From assembly GCA_038324085.1 (NCBI GenBank), contig JBBQHP010000010.1:1-64000 (forward strand): DNA of 64,000 bases, read 5' to 3'. A program made the position numbers and the translations under genes. Shown piece by piece: positions 35,984-43,955 of this stretch. Below the pieces are notes generated by a model. That model was not told the origin of the DNA and searched no databases. It worked only from the letters and a program-made list of their open reading frames with translations. Origin of the DNA: Ga0077523 sp038324085. GTDB taxonomy: Bacteria > Pseudomonadota > Gammaproteobacteria > Burkholderiales > Ga0077523. Position 1 is the first letter of the stretch; each line of letters starts with the position of its first letter.

Positions 35984-36277
35984 CTGCGCAGGTCCGACCT
36001 GCGTGCCCGGACGGTGCGCGGCGTGACCGATCGCACCGAGCTGAAGAAAATGATCGGCGAAGTGCGGGAAAGAGGCTGGGCCATGGTCAATCAGGAACTG
36101 GAGGAGGGGCTCATCTCCATCAGCGCCCCGATCCGCGATCGCAACGACCGCACCATTGCCGCCATGAACATCAGTGGCCAGGCGAACCGGACGCCCGCGA
36201 CCCAGATGGTGAAGAAGATGCTTCCGCCGCTGCGCGCCGCGGCCGATCGGATCAGCGGGCTGCTGCGAAGGCGCTGA
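35984..36277 (+). pseudogene. 3' fragment of an IclR-family regulator (PcaR-like)
   Basis: Only the C-terminal ligand-binding part of an IclR regulator remains, about 97 codons. Characteristic segments are LKKMIGEVRERGWAMVNQEL, EEGLISISAPIRDRNDRTIA and ALNIS-like AAMNISGQANRT. A TAG at 35981-35983 directly precedes the homologous sequence. The helix-turn-helix domain and the first half of the effector domain are gone. PcaR-type IclR proteins control beta-ketoadipate genes, which matches the neighbouring thiolase and dioxygenase. A GTG at 36014 could still start an 87-residue peptide but would not bind DNA. Confidence 0.8.
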
Positions 36278-36288
36278 GCGGATCCGGG

Positions 36289-36319
36289 CCGGGCGACGTG
36301 GATAGGCTGCCTCGCCCGG
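36289..36319. terminator. GC-rich hairpin between convergent genes
   Basis: CCGGGCGA (36289-36296) and TCGCCCGG (36312-36319) form a perfect 8-base stem with a 15-base loop. It lies between the IclR fragment and the convergent short-chain dehydrogenase. There is no T-run, so termination is only a guess from position. Confidence 0.35.
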
Positions 36320-36334
36320 GACTCTGTCCGCCGC

Positions 36335-37093
36335 TCAGCCGCGGCCGACGAACGGCATGTGCGTCGCCATGATGGTCATGGTCAGGATGTTCGCATCGGG
36401 CGGCAGCCCCGCCATGTGCAGGACCGCGTCGGCGACATGCTGCACGTCCATCAGCGGCTCCACCCTGGTTTCGCCATTAGCCTGCGGCAGGCCCTTGACG
36501 GCGCGGGCGATCATTGCGGTGGCTGCATTGCCGATGTCGATCTGGCCGCATGAGATGTTGTACTTGCGGCCGTCCAGCGCGGTGGACTTGGTGAGACCGG
36601 TGATGGCGTGCTTGGTCGCCGTGTAGGGCGCCGAATTGGGCCGCGGCGCGTGCGCCGAGATGGAACCGTTGTTGATGATCCGGCCGCCCTGGGGCGTCTG
36701 GTCCTTCATGATCCGGAATGCCGCCTGCGTGCACAGGAAGGGCCCGGTCAGGTTGATGTCGACGACGTTCTTCCATTGCTCGAACGTCAGATCCTCGAGC
36801 ATCACGCCGGGCGCATTGACGCCGGCATTGTTGAACACCACGTCGACCCTGCCCCACGTCGATTTCGCCTTGTCGAACAGCGCGGCGACCGAGTCCGGCT
36901 GGCTGACGTCGGTCGGCACCGCAAGGGCGCGGTCCGCGCCTACGCCGGCCTCGGCGATCGCTTCGTTCAGCGGTTCCGGCCGACGCCCGGCAAGCGCGAC
37001 CCGATATCCGTTCTTCAGCAGCGTGACGGCAACCGCCTTGCCGATGCCCGTGCCGGCGCCGGTGACGACGGCGACCTTGTCTTGTCCAGCCAT
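36335..37093 (-). CDS. Short-chain dehydrogenase/reductase
   Basis: A 252-aa classical SDR with cofactor motif TGAGTGIGKAVA, structural NNAGVN, catalytic Ser in NNGSISAHAPR and YTATKHA. The Arg-rich AGRRPEPL after beta-strand 2 suggests NADP preference. The substrate is unknown. It converges on the IclR fragment and is divergent from the cupin gene at 37217. Confidence 0.9.
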   Translation of the reverse strand: MAGQDKVAVVTGAGTGIGKAVAVTLLKNGYRVALAGRRPEPLNEAIAEAGVGADRALAVPTDVSQPDSVAALFDKAKSTWGRVDVVFNNAGVNAPGVMLEDLTFEQWKNVVDINLTGPFLCTQAAFRIMKDQTPQGGRIINNGSISAHAPRPNSAPYTATKHAITGLTKSTALDGRKYNISCGQIDIGNAATAMIARAVKGLPQANGETRVEPLMDVQHVADAVLHMAGLPPDANILTMTIMATHMPFVGRG

Positions 37094-37216
37094 GCTCTAT
37101 CCCTCCGATGTTCTCATTCGAGTTGCGCATGGTAGCGCAGGACCTTGCGGCGACAATCCGAACGCGCGATTGTTGCGTATGCGTTCGACAGCCCGGAAAT
37201 AGCCACGGAGACCACC

Positions 37217-37708
37217 ATGCCGCACCAGATCGACGATGACGAGAACGACGTCCCGCTGTCTCTCCCCGAGGAGATCGTCGCGACGATCTGCGGTGCGCTG
37301 TTGCCGATCGATCCCTCCCCTGCACTGCGGGCCGGAGTGCTGGCAGTCGCGCTGGCGGCCGAAGGCGAGCGCGACGCCCCCGGACTCGTCACGCTGCGCC
37401 GCGAAGGCGCGGGTTGGGCGGAAATGCTGCCCGGTGTGCACGCGCGCCTGCTGCAGCAGGTCGGTACCGCGCAATCGTGGCTCGTGCGGCTCGAACCGGG
37501 CGCGCGCGCGCCCGCGCACGTTCATCCCGACGCCGAGGAATGCGTGGTGCTCGAGGGCGAGGTCCAGTACCTCGGTGGGGCCCGGTTGCGCGCCGGGGAC
37601 TACCAGATTGCACATCGCGGCGCTCACCACACGGAACTGGTGAGCGAGGTCGGCGCGCTGGTGTTCCTGCGCTATGCGCAACCGCTGGAGAACTACCTGC
37701 GTCCGTAG
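37217..37708 (+). CDS. ChrR-like cupin domain protein
   Basis: A 163-aa protein whose C-terminal half is a metal-binding cupin like that of the anti-sigma factor ChrR. The cupin motif HVHPDAEECVVLEG and the second motif GDYQIAHRGAHHTEL carry the metal ligands. The N-terminal half (about residues 1-75) shows ChrR-like LRREGAGWAEMLPGVHARLL but lacks the zinc-binding anti-sigma HxxxCxxC motif. No ECF sigma factor gene is adjacent. ATG 37217 has GGAG 8 bases upstream. It may be a stress-related sensor or enzyme; the function is open. Confidence 0.8.
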   Translation: MPHQIDDDENDVPLSLPEEIVATICGALLPIDPSPALRAGVLAVALAAEGERDAPGLVTLRREGAGWAEMLPGVHARLLQQVGTAQSWLVRLEPGARAPAHVHPDAEECVVLEGEVQYLGGARLRAGDYQIAHRGAHHTELVSEVGALVFLRYAQPLENYLRP

Positions 37709-37783
37709 CGCCCGGTCCCGCCCGGACCGACCGCGGGCGGGCGTTCGCCCGGGATCGCAACGCGCCGCGTAGCGCCCGGCGCG
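37709..37783. repeat. Cluster of three GC-rich hairpins after the cupin gene
   Basis: Three stems follow the cupin stop codon directly: CGGTCC/GGACCG (37713-37718 with 37724-37729), CGGGCG-TT-CGCCCG (37738-37751) and CGCGCCG/CGGCGCG (37761-37767 with 37777-37783). The first 17 bases recur exactly at 63760-63776. The cluster lies between convergent genes and could act as a terminator or as a small intergenic repeat. Confidence 0.5.
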
Positions 37784-37871
37784 TCTGTGCGCTTCGTGCC
37801 CGAGGCGGCTGACGTCGGGGGCGACAGCCATGAAGCCACGGCCCAGGAAAGTGCCGGTCCGATCGAGCGCT

Positions 37872-38846
37872 TCAGTGCAGGCGGGGTTTCTTCAAATAAT
37901 CGCCGCGATCGGCCGAGCGGACGCGAATGTGAACCAGCGCGCCGTCACGCCCGAGCGTGAGCGGGACCTCGGTCCCGGCCGGGCCGAGCCGCCAGATCTT
38001 GCGCAGCAGTTCGGTGAGCGACGCGACCCTTTCGGCCGCGATCTCCAGCACCAGATCGCCGGAACGCACGCCGGCGGCCTGCGCCGGGCCGCCTTCGGCG
38101 AGGCCCGCCACCAACATATGACCTTCGGTCTCCTGCGTGTACATGCCGAGCCAGGGGCGCGGCGGCAGGGATGAGCGCCCGGTGGTGACGAGATCCTCGA
38201 GAATCGGCGCCAGCAGGTCGATGGGCACGAACATGTTGCCCTGGGTCGCGTTGCCTTGCACTTCCTCCTGTACCAGCAGCGAGCCGATGCCCAGCACCCG
38301 GCCGTCGGCGCCGACCAGCGGTGCCCCGCTCCAGTGCGGATGCGCGGGTACCGTGAACAAGGCTTCGTCGAGCAGATACTCCCAGTAGCCGGCGAACTCC
38401 CGTTTGTCGTTCAACCGCGCCTTGAGCGCATGGGCGCGGCCCCCGTGGCCGACGACGAACACGTCATCGCCGACGTTCGCGGTGGTGATCGTGCCGCGCG
38501 CGATCGGCGCCACGCCGAGCCGGCCGAGCGGGAGGATCAACCCGAATCCGGTAGCGAAATCGTAGGCGAGGGGATGGCCCTGCACCACCGTCCCGCGATT
38601 GGTGGTGATCCAGATCGATTCGGCTTCGGTGATGAGATAACCGATGGTGAGCGTGAGTCCGTCCTCGCGGATCACGACACCGTTGCCGAAACGCTCGGTC
38701 CCCAGGATCGAGGCCGTGAAGGCATCTTCGGGAATCTCCGCGCGCAGTTTCACCACCGCATCGAGCACAGCGGTCAGGTCGAAATGCAGTTCGCCTGCGT
38801 TCGGCTGCAGTTCGGAAGGGAAGGCCCAGCTTTCGGGTTCGGCCAT
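37872..38846 (-). CDS. DegP/HtrA-like trypsin-fold protein with PDZ domain, catalytic triad degenerate
   Basis: A 324-aa protein with a trypsin-like domain (about residues 25-215) and a C-terminal PDZ domain (about 225-310, GMYTQETEGHMLVAGLAEGG). The layout is that of S1C (HtrA) proteases. The Ser region survives as HPHWSGAPLVGADGRVLGIG. The place of the catalytic His reads LTIGYLITEAES instead of a TNxHVV-type motif, and the Asp region reads FATGFGLI instead of TDLAVL. It therefore looks like a pseudoprotease. There is no signal peptide at the chosen start ATG 38846, unlike true DegP. It may be a scaffold or binding protein. Confidence 0.8.
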   Translation of the reverse strand: MAEPESWAFPSELQPNAGELHFDLTAVLDAVVKLRAEIPEDAFTASILGTERFGNGVVIREDGLTLTIGYLITEAESIWITTNRGTVVQGHPLAYDFATGFGLILPLGRLGVAPIARGTITTANVGDDVFVVGHGGRAHALKARLNDKREFAGYWEYLLDEALFTVPAHPHWSGAPLVGADGRVLGIGSLLVQEEVQGNATQGNMFVPIDLLAPILEDLVTTGRSSLPPRPWLGMYTQETEGHMLVAGLAEGGPAQAAGVRSGDLVLEIAAERVASLTELLRKIWRLGPAGTEVPLTLGRDGALVHIRVRSADRGDYLKKPRLH

Positions 38847-38953
38847 GGCGACGCGATATTACTGGACGCGGGCGTCCGATGGGGGGCGCGCTGCACCGGC
38901 GCGGCGGTTCCTGTCAGAATTCCGCCCTCGATCCAATGGAAGGAAATGCGCAG

Positions 38954-39808
38954 ATGAACGTGGTCACGCTCCCGGACGGCGAACAGGTTCCGGCGCTGGG
39001 TCTTGGTACCTGGCGCATGGGCGAACAGGCGCGAGCCCGCAAGGACGAGATCGCGGCGGTGTGCTTTGCTATCGAGCACGGTTACAGACTGATCGACACC
39101 GCCGAAATGTACGGCGAAGGCGGCGCGGAGGAGGTGATCGGCGCGGCGCTGGCGGCGTTGTTCGCGGCCGGCAGCGTGCGTCGCGAGGAGCTCTTCATCG
39201 TGAGCAAGGTCTATCCGCAGAATGCGAGCCGTGGCGGCGTGGTGACGGCGTGCGAGCGCAGCCTCAAGCGTCTCGGCCTCGACCGGATCGATCTGTACCT
39301 GCTGCACTGGCGCGGCCAGCATCCGCTCAGCGCTACGCTGGACGGGTTCCGTGCCTTGCAGGAGGCGCGCAAGATCCGCCATTGGGGCGTCAGCAATTTC
39401 GACGCCGACGACATGGACGAACTCCGGAGCACCGCGGGTGGCGGGGCGTGCGCCGCGAATCAGGTCTATTACTCGGCCTCCCACCGGGGTGTCGAGTTCG
39501 ATCTGCTGCCCTGGCAGCGCCAGCACGGGGTGCCGCTGATGGCCTATTGCCCCATCGACCAGGGCGCGCTCGCCAAGGACCGGACGTTCGCCGCCGTCGG
39601 CGAGCGGCTCGGGGTGACCGCCGCCCAGGCCGCGCTCGCGTGGACGCTGCGGGAGCCGGGCGTGATGGCCATCCCCAAGGCCGTGCGCGAAGTGCACCTC
39701 CGGGAGAATTTCGCGGCTGCGAAACTTGCGCTGTCCGCCGCTGATCTCACCGCCATCGATCGCGCCCATCCGCCGCCGCGACGCAAGCAGCCGCTGGCGA
39801 TGACCTGA
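38954..39808 (+). CDS. Aldo/keto reductase
   Basis: A 284-aa NADPH-dependent aldo/keto reductase with the full catalytic tetrad: Asp and Tyr in LIDTAEMYGEG, Lys in FIVSKVYPQN and His in LYLLHWRG. The cofactor segments MAYCPIDQGAL and MAIPKAVREVHLRENF are also present. The length is normal for the YeaE-like subgroup. ATG 38954 has AAGGA about 9 bases upstream; ATG 38936 is an in-frame alternative. It is 28 bases ahead of a TerB-like gene. Confidence 0.93.
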   Translation: MNVVTLPDGEQVPALGLGTWRMGEQARARKDEIAAVCFAIEHGYRLIDTAEMYGEGGAEEVIGAALAALFAAGSVRREELFIVSKVYPQNASRGGVVTACERSLKRLGLDRIDLYLLHWRGQHPLSATLDGFRALQEARKIRHWGVSNFDADDMDELRSTAGGGACAANQVYYSASHRGVEFDLLPWQRQHGVPLMAYCPIDQGALAKDRTFAAVGERLGVTAAQAALAWTLREPGVMAIPKAVREVHLRENFAAAKLALSAADLTAIDRAHPPPRRKQPLAMT

Positions 39809-39836
39809 CGACATCCCATCACGGAAAGTACCCATC

Positions 39837-40325
39837 ATGCTCGCATCCATCCGGGACTTCTTCGACCGGCACATGGCCCCGTCCGCCGCGCCGGAATCCG
39901 GACAACGGTCCATCGAGTTCGCCACCGCCGCGCTGCTCGTCGAGGTCGTGCGCATGGACGGTGACATCGAACCCGCCGAGCGCGAGGCGGTGCAGCGGGC
40001 GGTGCACGCGAGTTTCGGGCTCTCGGGTCCGGACGCCGATGCGCTCATCCGCCTCGCCGAGGAACAGGCGGGCCAGGCCGCCGACCTGTTCCAGTTCACT
40101 TCGCTTCTCAACCGGAACTTCTCGGCGGAGCAGAAGGAAAAGGTGGTCGAACACCTGTGGCGCGTCGCTTTCGCCGACCATCGACTGAGCGCCTGGGAAC
40201 AGCATCTGGTGCGCAAGGTCGCGGACCTGCTGTACGTATCCCACAGCGCTTATATCGCGGCGAAGGTGCGTGCGCGCGCGGCCGCCGGAATGGCGCCTGA
40301 TACGGGGCGCTTCCAGGGCACCTGA
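39837..40325 (+). CDS. TerB-family (tellurite-resistance-like) protein
   Basis: A 162-aa all-helical protein of the TerB/DjlA-N superfamily. Typical segments are AALLVEVVRMDGDIEPAEREAV and VVEHLWRVAFADHRLSAWEQ, each with the acidic pairs that bind metal ions in this fold. No other ter genes are near, so tellurite resistance itself is doubtful; many stand-alone TerB proteins have unknown roles. It follows the aldo/keto reductase gene by 28 bases and is probably cotranscribed. Confidence 0.85.
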   Translation: MLASIRDFFDRHMAPSAAPESGQRSIEFATAALLVEVVRMDGDIEPAEREAVQRAVHASFGLSGPDADALIRLAEEQAGQAADLFQFTSLLNRNFSAEQKEKVVEHLWRVAFADHRLSAWEQHLVRKVADLLYVSHSAYIAAKVRARAAAGMAPDTGRFQGT

Positions 40326-40482
40326 CGCGTCCGCCCGGAAAGCGGGCATGACTGCGATCGCCGGGAACCCGGCTTTCGTGTTCACGCCCTTTTGCACGGT
40401 CCGTACGCGGCGGCGGGAAGCCGTGCGCCATAACGTTCGCGAAACATGCAGAATTCGGGGTTTGAGGGATCGGGAGAGGCAA

Positions 40483-41709
40483 GTGGGCGATGCGATGCGA
40501 CCGGTGACGGACTCGGCTCAGGCCTGGTGGCGCCTGCTGGCCGGCCTGACGCTTTCCACGATCGGGGGCGTGGGCATGTGGTCGGTGGTCGTCGCGCTGC
40601 CCACGGTTCAGGCGGAGTTCGGGGTGGCCCGTGCGGACGCGTCGCTGCCGTACACCCTGACCATGATCCTGTTCGGCATGGGCGGAATCCTGATGGGGCG
40701 CTGGTCTGATCGTGCCGGGATCATGTTTCCGGTGATCGGCGGCACATTGGCGCTTTCGGTGGGCTTCATGGTGGCGGGTTCGACGACGAGCCTGTGGCAG
40801 TTCGCGCTCGTCCAGGGGGCCCTGATCGGTGTCGGCAGTTCGGCCACGTTCGCGCCGTTGCTGGCCGACACGTCGCAGTGGTTCGTGGCGCGCCGCGGCA
40901 TCGCCGTGGGCATCATCGCGAGCGGCAACTATCTCGCCGGCACGGTCTGGCCTCCGGTCGTGCAGCACTTCATCGCGACCGTGGGATGGCGCCACACTTA
41001 TCTCGGCATCGGGTTGTTCTGCGTGGCCACGATGCTGCCGCTCGCGCTGCTGCTGCGCCGGCCGTCCCCGATCCACGAAGCGACGACGCCGGTCGCCGGG
41101 CGGTCATCGTGGGCGGGCGGGTCGGTGGGCCTGTCACCGCGCGCGCTCCAGATACTGCTGATCATCGCCGGATTCGCGTGCTGCGTGGCGATGTCGATGC
41201 CGCAGGTCCACCTCGTCGCCTACTGCGGCGATCTCGGCTACGGGCCCGCGCGGGGCGCGCAGATGCTGTCGCTCATGCTCGCGTGCGGCGTCGTGAGCCG
41301 GCTCACGTTCGGCTGGATCTCGGATCGCATCGGCGGGCTGCGTACCCTGATCGTGGGTTCCACGCTGCAGGGCGTGGCGCTGCTGCTGTTCCTGCCCTTC
41401 AACGGGCTCGCTTCGCTGTACCTGATTTCCGCGCTGTTCGGCCTGTTCCAGGGCGGCATCGTGCCTTCTTACACCATCATCGTGCGCGAGTACTTCTCTC
41501 CCCGGGAAGCCGGGACGCGGGTGGGGATGGTGATCACGTCCACACTGTTCGGCATGGCCTTCGGCGGCTGGATGTCCGGTGCGATCTTCGATGCCACAGG
41601 CTCCTACCGCGCGGCCTTCGTCAATGGCGTCCTGTGGAACGTGCTCAATGTGTCGATCGCCGGATTCCTGCTGTTCCGCGTCTCGCGGCGCAGGCTCGTC
41701 CCGGCCTGA
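40483..41709 (+). CDS. Major facilitator superfamily transporter
   Basis: A 408-aa inner-membrane transporter with about twelve hydrophobic segments. The loop 2-3 signature is GILMGRWSDRAGI and the equivalent in the second half is RLTFGWISDRIGGLRT. The pattern resembles oxalate/formate antiporter-like or monocarboxylate MFS proteins, but the substrate is unknown. The start is probably GTG 40483, with AGAGG a few bases upstream; ATG 40495 is an alternative. The 157-base gap before it has no gene. Confidence 0.9.
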   Translation: MGDAMRPVTDSAQAWWRLLAGLTLSTIGGVGMWSVVVALPTVQAEFGVARADASLPYTLTMILFGMGGILMGRWSDRAGIMFPVIGGTLALSVGFMVAGSTTSLWQFALVQGALIGVGSSATFAPLLADTSQWFVARRGIAVGIIASGNYLAGTVWPPVVQHFIATVGWRHTYLGIGLFCVATMLPLALLLRRPSPIHEATTPVAGRSSWAGGSVGLSPRALQILLIIAGFACCVAMSMPQVHLVAYCGDLGYGPARGAQMLSLMLACGVVSRLTFGWISDRIGGLRTLIVGSTLQGVALLLFLPFNGLASLYLISALFGLFQGGIVPSYTIIVREYFSPREAGTRVGMVITSTLFGMAFGGWMSGAIFDATGSYRAAFVNGVLWNVLNVSIAGFLLFRVSRRRLVPA

Positions 41710-41715
41710 GCGCGC

Positions 41716-42378
41716 TCAGGCACGCCCGGCGCGCACGCGTCGGGCGAGACGGTCCAGATTGCGGTCGGCAATGCCGTGCGACGCGAGCGCATCCGCGGTG
41801 TCCACCAGATAGTCGGCGCACGAACCGTAATGGCCGTGCGCCTGCAGGGCGACAGCGACGATGCGCTCGTCGGTGAGGCGGCCGGCGTAGTTCGGTTTGG
41901 AGCGATCGATGACGAAGGCTATCGCCGCGATCACCCCGGTTTCGACGCGGACCGTGAGCCAGCACGGACGATAGGAACCGACCACCATCTCGCGCCGCCA
42001 CAGCAGACGCAGGTCTTCCTCGGCGCTGGCCGGGTCGAGGCGATAGGCGATGCCGTTGCAATGGCCGCCCCGGTCCAGGCCGAGCACCAGACCTGGAATC
42101 TCTGCCGTGCCGCGATTGATGCGGGACCAGAGATAGAAGCCGCGATGGTAGCCATAGGCGCGCGCTACGCGGCGTTCCGCGAACTGGAACGTCGGATTCC
42201 ATACCAGCGAGCCGTAGGCGAAGATCCAGGGCGAGGTCTCGGCCGGTTTGCGCGCCAACGTGTCGGCGAGCGACTTCGCCATCGCCTCGTCCGACAGCAG
42301 CAGATGTCCCTGGCCTGCGGCGCGCACGGCATTGCGCACGCCGTCCTGCTGCAGATGCTTGCGGTCGACGCGGCTCAA
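41716..42378 (-). CDS. chaC: Glutathione-specific gamma-glutamylcyclotransferase ChaC-like
   Basis: A 220-aa ChaC-family enzyme that degrades glutathione to 5-oxoproline and Cys-Gly. The substrate-binding P-loop-like IFAYGSLVWNPTF and the catalytic Glu in LLWRREMV are present. The start TTG 42378 gives an N-terminus that lines up in length with E. coli ChaC. It lies one base after the LysR gene stop (TGA-C-TTG), so it is probably coupled to that regulator. It converges on the MFS gene with six bases between stops. Confidence 0.9.
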   Translation of the reverse strand: MSRVDRKHLQQDGVRNAVRAAGQGHLLLSDEAMAKSLADTLARKPAETSPWIFAYGSLVWNPTFQFAERRVARAYGYHRGFYLWSRINRGTAEIPGLVLGLDRGGHCNGIAYRLDPASAEEDLRLLWRREMVVGSYRPCWLTVRVETGVIAAIAFVIDRSKPNYAGRLTDERIVAVALQAHGHYGSCADYLVDTADALASHGIADRNLDRLARRVRAGRA

Positions 42379-42379
42379 G

Positions 42380-43348
42380 TCAGCGGCTCCTCCGGGAGGG
42401 GGAGGGCGCTGCCCGCGGCAGCGGGCGCGCCTTCGCAGCTTCGAATGCGCCGAGGGCCGTGGCCACCCGGTCGGGCGTGAAGGCCTCGATCAATGCCCGT
42501 ACGCGCGGCGGTACCTTGCGATGGGAGGGATACACCAGCGATATCGGCAGGGGTTCGGGACGAAAGCGCTCGAGCACTTCGACGATTCTGCCAGCGCGCA
42601 GTTCCTGCGCGATCATGCAGAGCGGCGCCTGCACGAGACCCGTGCCTTCGACCGCGGCAGCGACCAGCGCTTCGCCGTCATTCATCACGAAGGCGGCCTC
42701 GGGCACCCATTCCTGGAGCCGGTCGCCGGAGCGGAACTGCCACGGACGCACTCGCCCCGAGGATGGCAGACGGAAGACCAGGCAGGCGTGGGTCGCCAGT
42801 TCGCGCGGCGTCGCGGGCGTGCTGCGCGCTGCGAGATAGGTCGGCGCTGCGCCGACGGCCAGCACCTGGGCCCCGATCGGCCAGGCCACCAAGGTCGAAT
42901 CCGGCAGGTGGCCGATCCGGATCACTGCATCGAGCCCGGCCTGCACCAGATCGACCTGGCGATCGGAGAAGCTCACCTGGATTGCCAGCTGGGGATGCGT
43001 GCGTGCGAGTTCCGCCAGCACCGGCGCCACCAGCATGCGCCCGAGGGTCAAAGGGGCATCGATTCGCAACGTACCGGACGGGTGTCCGCGCGCCGTCTCG
43101 GCCGCGCCGCGCATGGCCTCGATCTCCTCGAGTACGCGCCGGCAACGGACATAGAGATCCTGGCCTTCGCTGGTGAGGGTCACCCGGCGCGTCGTGCGGT
43201 GGAACAGCCGCAGCCCGAGATCGTCCTCGAGCCGGCCTACGCTCTTGGCCACCGCAGATGCGGACAGACCCAGCTCGCGCGCGGCGGCAGCGAAGTTGCC
43301 GTACCGGGCGGACTCCGCGAATGCCACGTACGCCTGCAATCCCGCCAT
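42380..43348 (-). CDS. LysR-family transcriptional regulator
   Basis: A 322-aa LysR regulator. The N-terminal winged helix-turn-helix is typical (FAAAARELGLSASAVAKSVGRLE), with LGLRLFHRTTRRVTLT following. The C-terminal effector domain spans about residues 90-295. The tail is Arg/Pro-rich. ATG 43348 begins MAGLQAYVAF. A perfect 7-base inverted repeat lies 16-36 bases upstream of the start and is a likely autoregulatory site. It is divergent from a small cupin gene, the usual LysR target arrangement, and leads chaC on the same strand. Confidence 0.93.
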   Translation of the reverse strand: MAGLQAYVAFAESARYGNFAAAARELGLSASAVAKSVGRLEDDLGLRLFHRTTRRVTLTSEGQDLYVRCRRVLEEIEAMRGAAETARGHPSGTLRIDAPLTLGRMLVAPVLAELARTHPQLAIQVSFSDRQVDLVQAGLDAVIRIGHLPDSTLVAWPIGAQVLAVGAAPTYLAARSTPATPRELATHACLVFRLPSSGRVRPWQFRSGDRLQEWVPEAAFVMNDGEALVAAAVEGTGLVQAPLCMIAQELRAGRIVEVLERFRPEPLPISLVYPSHRKVPPRVRALIEAFTPDRVATALGAFEAAKARPLPRAAPSPSRRSR

Positions 43349-43363
43349 CGCCGCCCTCCCTCG

Positions 43364-43384
43364 TTGCCGAAATTCTATCGGCAA
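43364..43384. promoter_or_regulatory. Perfect inverted repeat in the LysR/cupin divergent region
   Basis: TTGCCGA-AATTCTA-TCGGCAA is a perfect 7-base palindrome with a 7-base AT-rich centre. It lies 16 bases from the LysR start and 103 bases from the cupin start. Its size and place suit a LysR recognition site, although it does not contain a symmetric T-N11-A box. Confidence 0.5.
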
Positions 43385-43486
43385 AGTTACGACATCAAGC
43401 GCTATTCCATCTGCAATGCCTTCGGTCGACACTGCGTTCCGCGGTCGTGCAGTACCCCATCGAATCTTGCCTGCAGGAGACAGACC

Positions 43487-43864
43487 ATGCGCGTCATCGA
43501 CAACACCCGCCTGCCCCTTTCCAGGCTGCCCGGCATCGTCCACACCACGCTCGCCGGCTCGGTCGACGGTCTCGCTCACCTGTCGGTATGGCGACAGACC
43601 ATCGCCCCGGGGTCCGGAACACCGCCGCATCGGCATGCCTGCGAGGAAGGGGTCGTGGTCGAATCGGGCAGCGGCGAACTGCTGGTCGCGGGGCAGACGC
43701 AGGGCTTCGGCCCCGACTCGACCCTGGTGATCCCGGGCGACGTCGACCACCAGATCCTCGATACCGGGACGGAACCGTTGCATCTCGTGGCTGCGTTCTC
43801 CGCGACCCGGGTTGTCGGGGTGCTTCCGGACGGAAATCCGATCGAGCTGCCCTGGCGTTCGTGA
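43487..43864 (+). CDS. Single-domain cupin protein
   Basis: A 125-aa cupin. The first motif PPHRHACEEGVVVESGSGELL and the second motif PGDVDHQILDTG supply His/Glu metal ligands. There is no extra domain, so it may be a small dioxygenase, isomerase or sensor. ATG 43487 has AGGAG 8 bases upstream. It is divergent from the LysR gene, which probably controls it. Confidence 0.85.
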   Translation: MRVIDNTRLPLSRLPGIVHTTLAGSVDGLAHLSVWRQTIAPGSGTPPHRHACEEGVVVESGSGELLVAGQTQGFGPDSTLVIPGDVDHQILDTGTEPLHLVAAFSATRVVGVLPDGNPIELPWRS

Positions 43865-43955
43865 AGCAAGCGCGGTGGGCTGAGGTATCCTCTGCGGTCC
43901 CGAGCCGGCGGCCGCACCGCCGGTTGCCCGATCCCTCGAATGGAATGCCTCAGCC

